DNA of 64,000 bases from Tabrizicola_A sp964393035. GTDB lineage: Bacteria; Pseudomonadota; Alphaproteobacteria; Rhodobacterales; Rhodobacteraceae. The stretch lies in assembly GCA_964393035.1 (NCBI GenBank), contig CAYMRX010000004.1:186001-250000 (forward strand), read 5' to 3'. Positions 61,993 through 64,000 of this stretch are shown here, one piece after another. The first letter of the stretch is position 1; each line of letters begins with the position of its first letter. The translations under genes were made by a program, and so were the position numbers. The notes under the pieces were generated by a model. The model saw only the letters and a list, made by a program, of their open reading frames with translations. It did no database searches and was not told where the DNA came from.

Positions 61993-63552
61993 ATGACGGA
62001 AATCGGTGAAACCTGCGAACCGGCTCGGGCACGGGCGGGGCGTTCCGGGGGGCGGCAGGCGCGGGTGGCAATGCGGGCCGCGCCCTTGGCGGATGATGTG
62101 CGCCCGGTGCGGGGCGGCATGCCGGGGGGGCAATACAAACCCCTGACCGAGGCGGGGGTGGCGCAGATTCACGCCGCCGCTTTGGACGCGCTGGAAGAAA
62201 TCGGTCTGTCACAGGCCCCGAAATCGGGGGTGGAGATCATGACCGCCGCCGGGGCGGTGCAGGGCAGCGACGGGCGTCTGCGCTTTCCGCGGGCGCTGGT
62301 CGAGGACATGCTGGCGGTGGCCGCACGCGACATCACGCTTTATGCGCGCGACCCCAAGCATGACCTGGTCTTGAGTGGGACAAATGTCCATTACGGCACG
62401 GCAGGGGCGGCGGTGCATATCGTCGATCCGATCACGCTGGAGTATCGCGATTCCACGGCGCAGGATCTTTATGATGCCGCGCGGCTGGTGGATAACCTTG
62501 ACAACATTCATTTTTATCAGCGCACCATGGTCTGCCGCGATGTCTTGGACAACAAGGAGATGGATCTGAACACGCTTTATGGCTGCCTTGCGGGCACCAA
62601 AAAGCATGTGGGGACGTCGTTCAGTGATCCCAGCCATGTCGCCGATTGTTTTGACATGCTTTACATGGTGGCGGGGGGCGAGGAGAAATGGGTGGAGCGG
62701 CCCTTCGTGTCGAACTCCAACTGTTTTGTCGTGCCGCCGATGAAATTTGCCGAGGAAAGCTGCATCACGATGGAGGATTGCATCCGCCGCGGGATGCCGA
62801 TGCTGCTTCTGTCGGCCGGGCAGGCGGGGGCGACGGCCCCGGCTCCGATTGCGCTGACCATTGTGCAGGCGGTGGCGGAGTGTCTGGCGGGGGTGGTGTA
62901 TGTCAACGCCATCAAGAAGGGCGCTCCGGCGATCTTTGGCACTTGGCCTTTCGTGTCGGATTTGCGGACCGGGGCGATGTCGGGTGGCTCGGCGGAACAG
63001 GCGCTTTTGACCGCCGGTTGCGCGCAGATGCACCGGTTCTATGGGTTGCCGGGCGGGGCCGCTTCGGGGATATCCGACAGCAAACTGCCCGACATGCAGG
63101 CCGGATGGGAGCAGGGGATCACCAATGCGCTGGCGGGGCTCGCGGGCCTCAACATGTGCTATGAGGCGGTGGGGATGCATGCCTCGCTTCTGGGTTTCTG
63201 TCTGGAAAGCCTTGTCTTGGGTGATGACCTTTTGGGGCAGACCATGCGGTTGGTGCGCGGCATTGACGTGACGCCGGACAGCACCTCGCTGGATGCGATG
63301 AAAGAGGTCTGTCTGGGTGGGCCGGGGCATTATCTCGGATCGGAGCAGACCTTGAAGCTGATGCAGACCGAATATGTCTACCCCAAGGTCGGCAACCGGA
63401 TGAGTCCGAAGGAATGGAACGAGGCGGGCAAGCCCTTGCTTTTGGACGGGGCGATTGCGCGCAAGAATGACATCCTGTCGAAGGCGGGTTGCGTGGTGGA
63501 CCCCGAGATCGACCGGGCCATTCGGGCGAAGTTCAACATCTACTTCAAGTGA
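61993..63552 (+). CDS. MttB-superfamily methyltransferase (non-pyrrolysine)
   Basis: A 519-residue member of the trimethylamine methyltransferase (MttB/MtgB) superfamily. It has PLTEAGVAQIHAAALDALEEIGLS, VHYGTAGAAVHIVD, KKHVGTSFSDP, QAGATAPAPIALTIVQAVAECLAG and FGTWPFVSDLRTGAMSGGSAEQ. It reads through without an in-frame TAG, so it lacks pyrrolysine, as do the glycine betaine enzymes (MtgB). It should move a methyl from a quaternary amine to a corrinoid protein. No corrinoid protein gene is visible before the edge. Confidence 0.87.
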   Translation: MTEIGETCEPARARAGRSGGRQARVAMRAAPLADDVRPVRGGMPGGQYKPLTEAGVAQIHAAALDALEEIGLSQAPKSGVEIMTAAGAVQGSDGRLRFPRALVEDMLAVAARDITLYARDPKHDLVLSGTNVHYGTAGAAVHIVDPITLEYRDSTAQDLYDAARLVDNLDNIHFYQRTMVCRDVLDNKEMDLNTLYGCLAGTKKHVGTSFSDPSHVADCFDMLYMVAGGEEKWVERPFVSNSNCFVVPPMKFAEESCITMEDCIRRGMPMLLLSAGQAGATAPAPIALTIVQAVAECLAGVVYVNAIKKGAPAIFGTWPFVSDLRTGAMSGGSAEQALLTAGCAQMHRFYGLPGGAASGISDSKLPDMQAGWEQGITNALAGLAGLNMCYEAVGMHASLLGFCLESLVLGDDLLGQTMRLVRGIDVTPDSTSLDAMKEVCLGGPGHYLGSEQTLKLMQTEYVYPKVGNRMSPKEWNEAGKPLLLDGAIARKNDILSKAGCVVDPEIDRAIRAKFNIYFK

Positions 63553-63581
63553 TGCCGATAGAACGTTGATGGGGCGTGAAA

Positions 63582-64000
63582 ATGTCAATTCACTACGGGT
63601 ACATCGGCCTTGGCAATCTGGGGGCGGCCTGCGCGGGGTGCCTCTTGAAGGCGGGCTTCAGGGTGACGGTCTATGACCTGAACCCCAAGCTTGCCGCGCC
63701 TTTGCTGGCCATGGGGGCGACCTTGGCGGCGAGTGCTGAGGAATTGGCGGGATCGGTGGATCATGTGCTGACCTGCCTGCCGTCGCCGGCGGTGTCGGAA
63801 CGCGTCTTGCGCAACATCCTGCCGCATTTGAGGTCCGGCGCGCATTGGCTGGAGATGTCGACCTTGGGTCGCGATGAGGTGCTGGCGCTGGCCGCCGTGG
63901 CGGCAGAGGCGGGCGTGCGGATGATGGAGCTTCCCGTCACCGGCGGGGTGCATCTGGCCTATCAGGGCAAGATCACCATGCTGGCGGGGGGCGACAAGGA
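63582..64000 (+). CDS. NAD(P)-dependent beta-hydroxyacid dehydrogenase, partial
   Basis: The first 139 codons of a 3-hydroxyisobutyrate dehydrogenase-like protein; the gene leaves the right edge. The cofactor start is GYIGLGNLGAACAGCLLKAGF with VYDLNPK. The substrate signature is MMELPVTGGVHLAYQGKITMLAGG (usual form: APVSGG). Its ATG lies 29 bases after the MttB-like stop, so it is probably in the same operon. The substrate cannot be told. Confidence 0.85.
   Translation, partial: MSIHYGYIGLGNLGAACAGCLLKAGFRVTVYDLNPKLAAPLLAMGATLAASAEELAGSVDHVLTCLPSPAVSERVLRNILPHLRSGAHWLEMSTLGRDEVLALAAVAAEAGVRMMELPVTGGVHLAYQGKITMLAGGDK

Noticed and set aside
61993..63552. Pyrrolysine-containing trimethylamine methyltransferase
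   Set aside because: The frame is continuous with no internal TAG, so it belongs to the non-pyrrolysine branch.

Overview
The window is GC-rich, densely coded bacterial chromosome. The best fit is an alphaproteobacterium of the order Rhodobacterales (Rhodobacteraceae; genus not decided). Pointers are the gene-transfer-agent type endolysin/holin pair, tandem gap genes with LacI-type operators, a SqrR-type persulfide sensor, a Mur-like Fur protein without CxxC pairs, long PstC/PstA subunits, a monothiol glutaredoxin/BolA pair beside purL, and many TAATG/ATGA overlaps. No rRNA, tRNA, CRISPR array, insertion sequence or prophage was seen.

Layout. 1-2745: amino-sugar synthesis (glmU-glmS, minus), a phosphoglycolate phosphatase and a small DUF1127 protein. 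2923-5215: two GAPDH genes and a 47-residue membrane protein between them. 5404-10767: DUF808 membrane protein, an orphan branched-chain amino-acid binding protein, transketolase, a coiled-coil protein and zapA. 10876-15208: an MliC-like protein, grxD, bolA, two GNAT acetyltransferases and purL. 15209-15693: a candidate small RNA and TGC-rich palindromes. 15694-20128: LysR regulator, murI, GYF_2/DUF805 protein, PhzF-like and DUF1684 proteins. 20227-22434: a type I-secreted clan GH-A glycosidase with RTX repeats. 22509-25347: argC, ccmE, endolysin and holin. 25421-32721: the Pho operon phoR-pstSCAB-phoU-phoB with Pho boxes. 32777-39496: RarD, a secreted unknown, desaturase, rRNA pseudouridine synthase, FAD oxidoreductase, enolase, a DMT transporter and a Fur/Mur regulator. 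40368-48597: B12-dependent ribonucleotide reductase, a P1B-4 metal ATPase, a tautomerase, an SDR, SqrR and a PHP metallohydrolase. 48670-55244: histidine utilisation (hutU, hutH, hutI, hutF, hutC). 55255-64000: a cluster of two FAD/folate demethylase-type oxidoreductases, an MttB-superfamily methyltransferase, two regulators and the start of a beta-hydroxyacid dehydrogenase.

How parts work together. The Pho block is a complete phosphate sensing and uptake unit. The hut block converts histidine to N-formylglutamate, but the final deformylase (HutG) is not in the window. The terminal cluster has the parts expected for stepwise N-demethylation of a quaternary amine such as glycine betaine: an MttB-like enzyme for the first methyl and two DMGDH-like enzymes for the next two. 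The substrate is inferred and not proven.

A GC-rich hairpin repeat recurs between genes, often at gene ends. Two intergenic regions 12.8 kb apart share an unusual two-part TGC-rich cis signature, one before the DUF1127 gene and one before the candidate small RNA.
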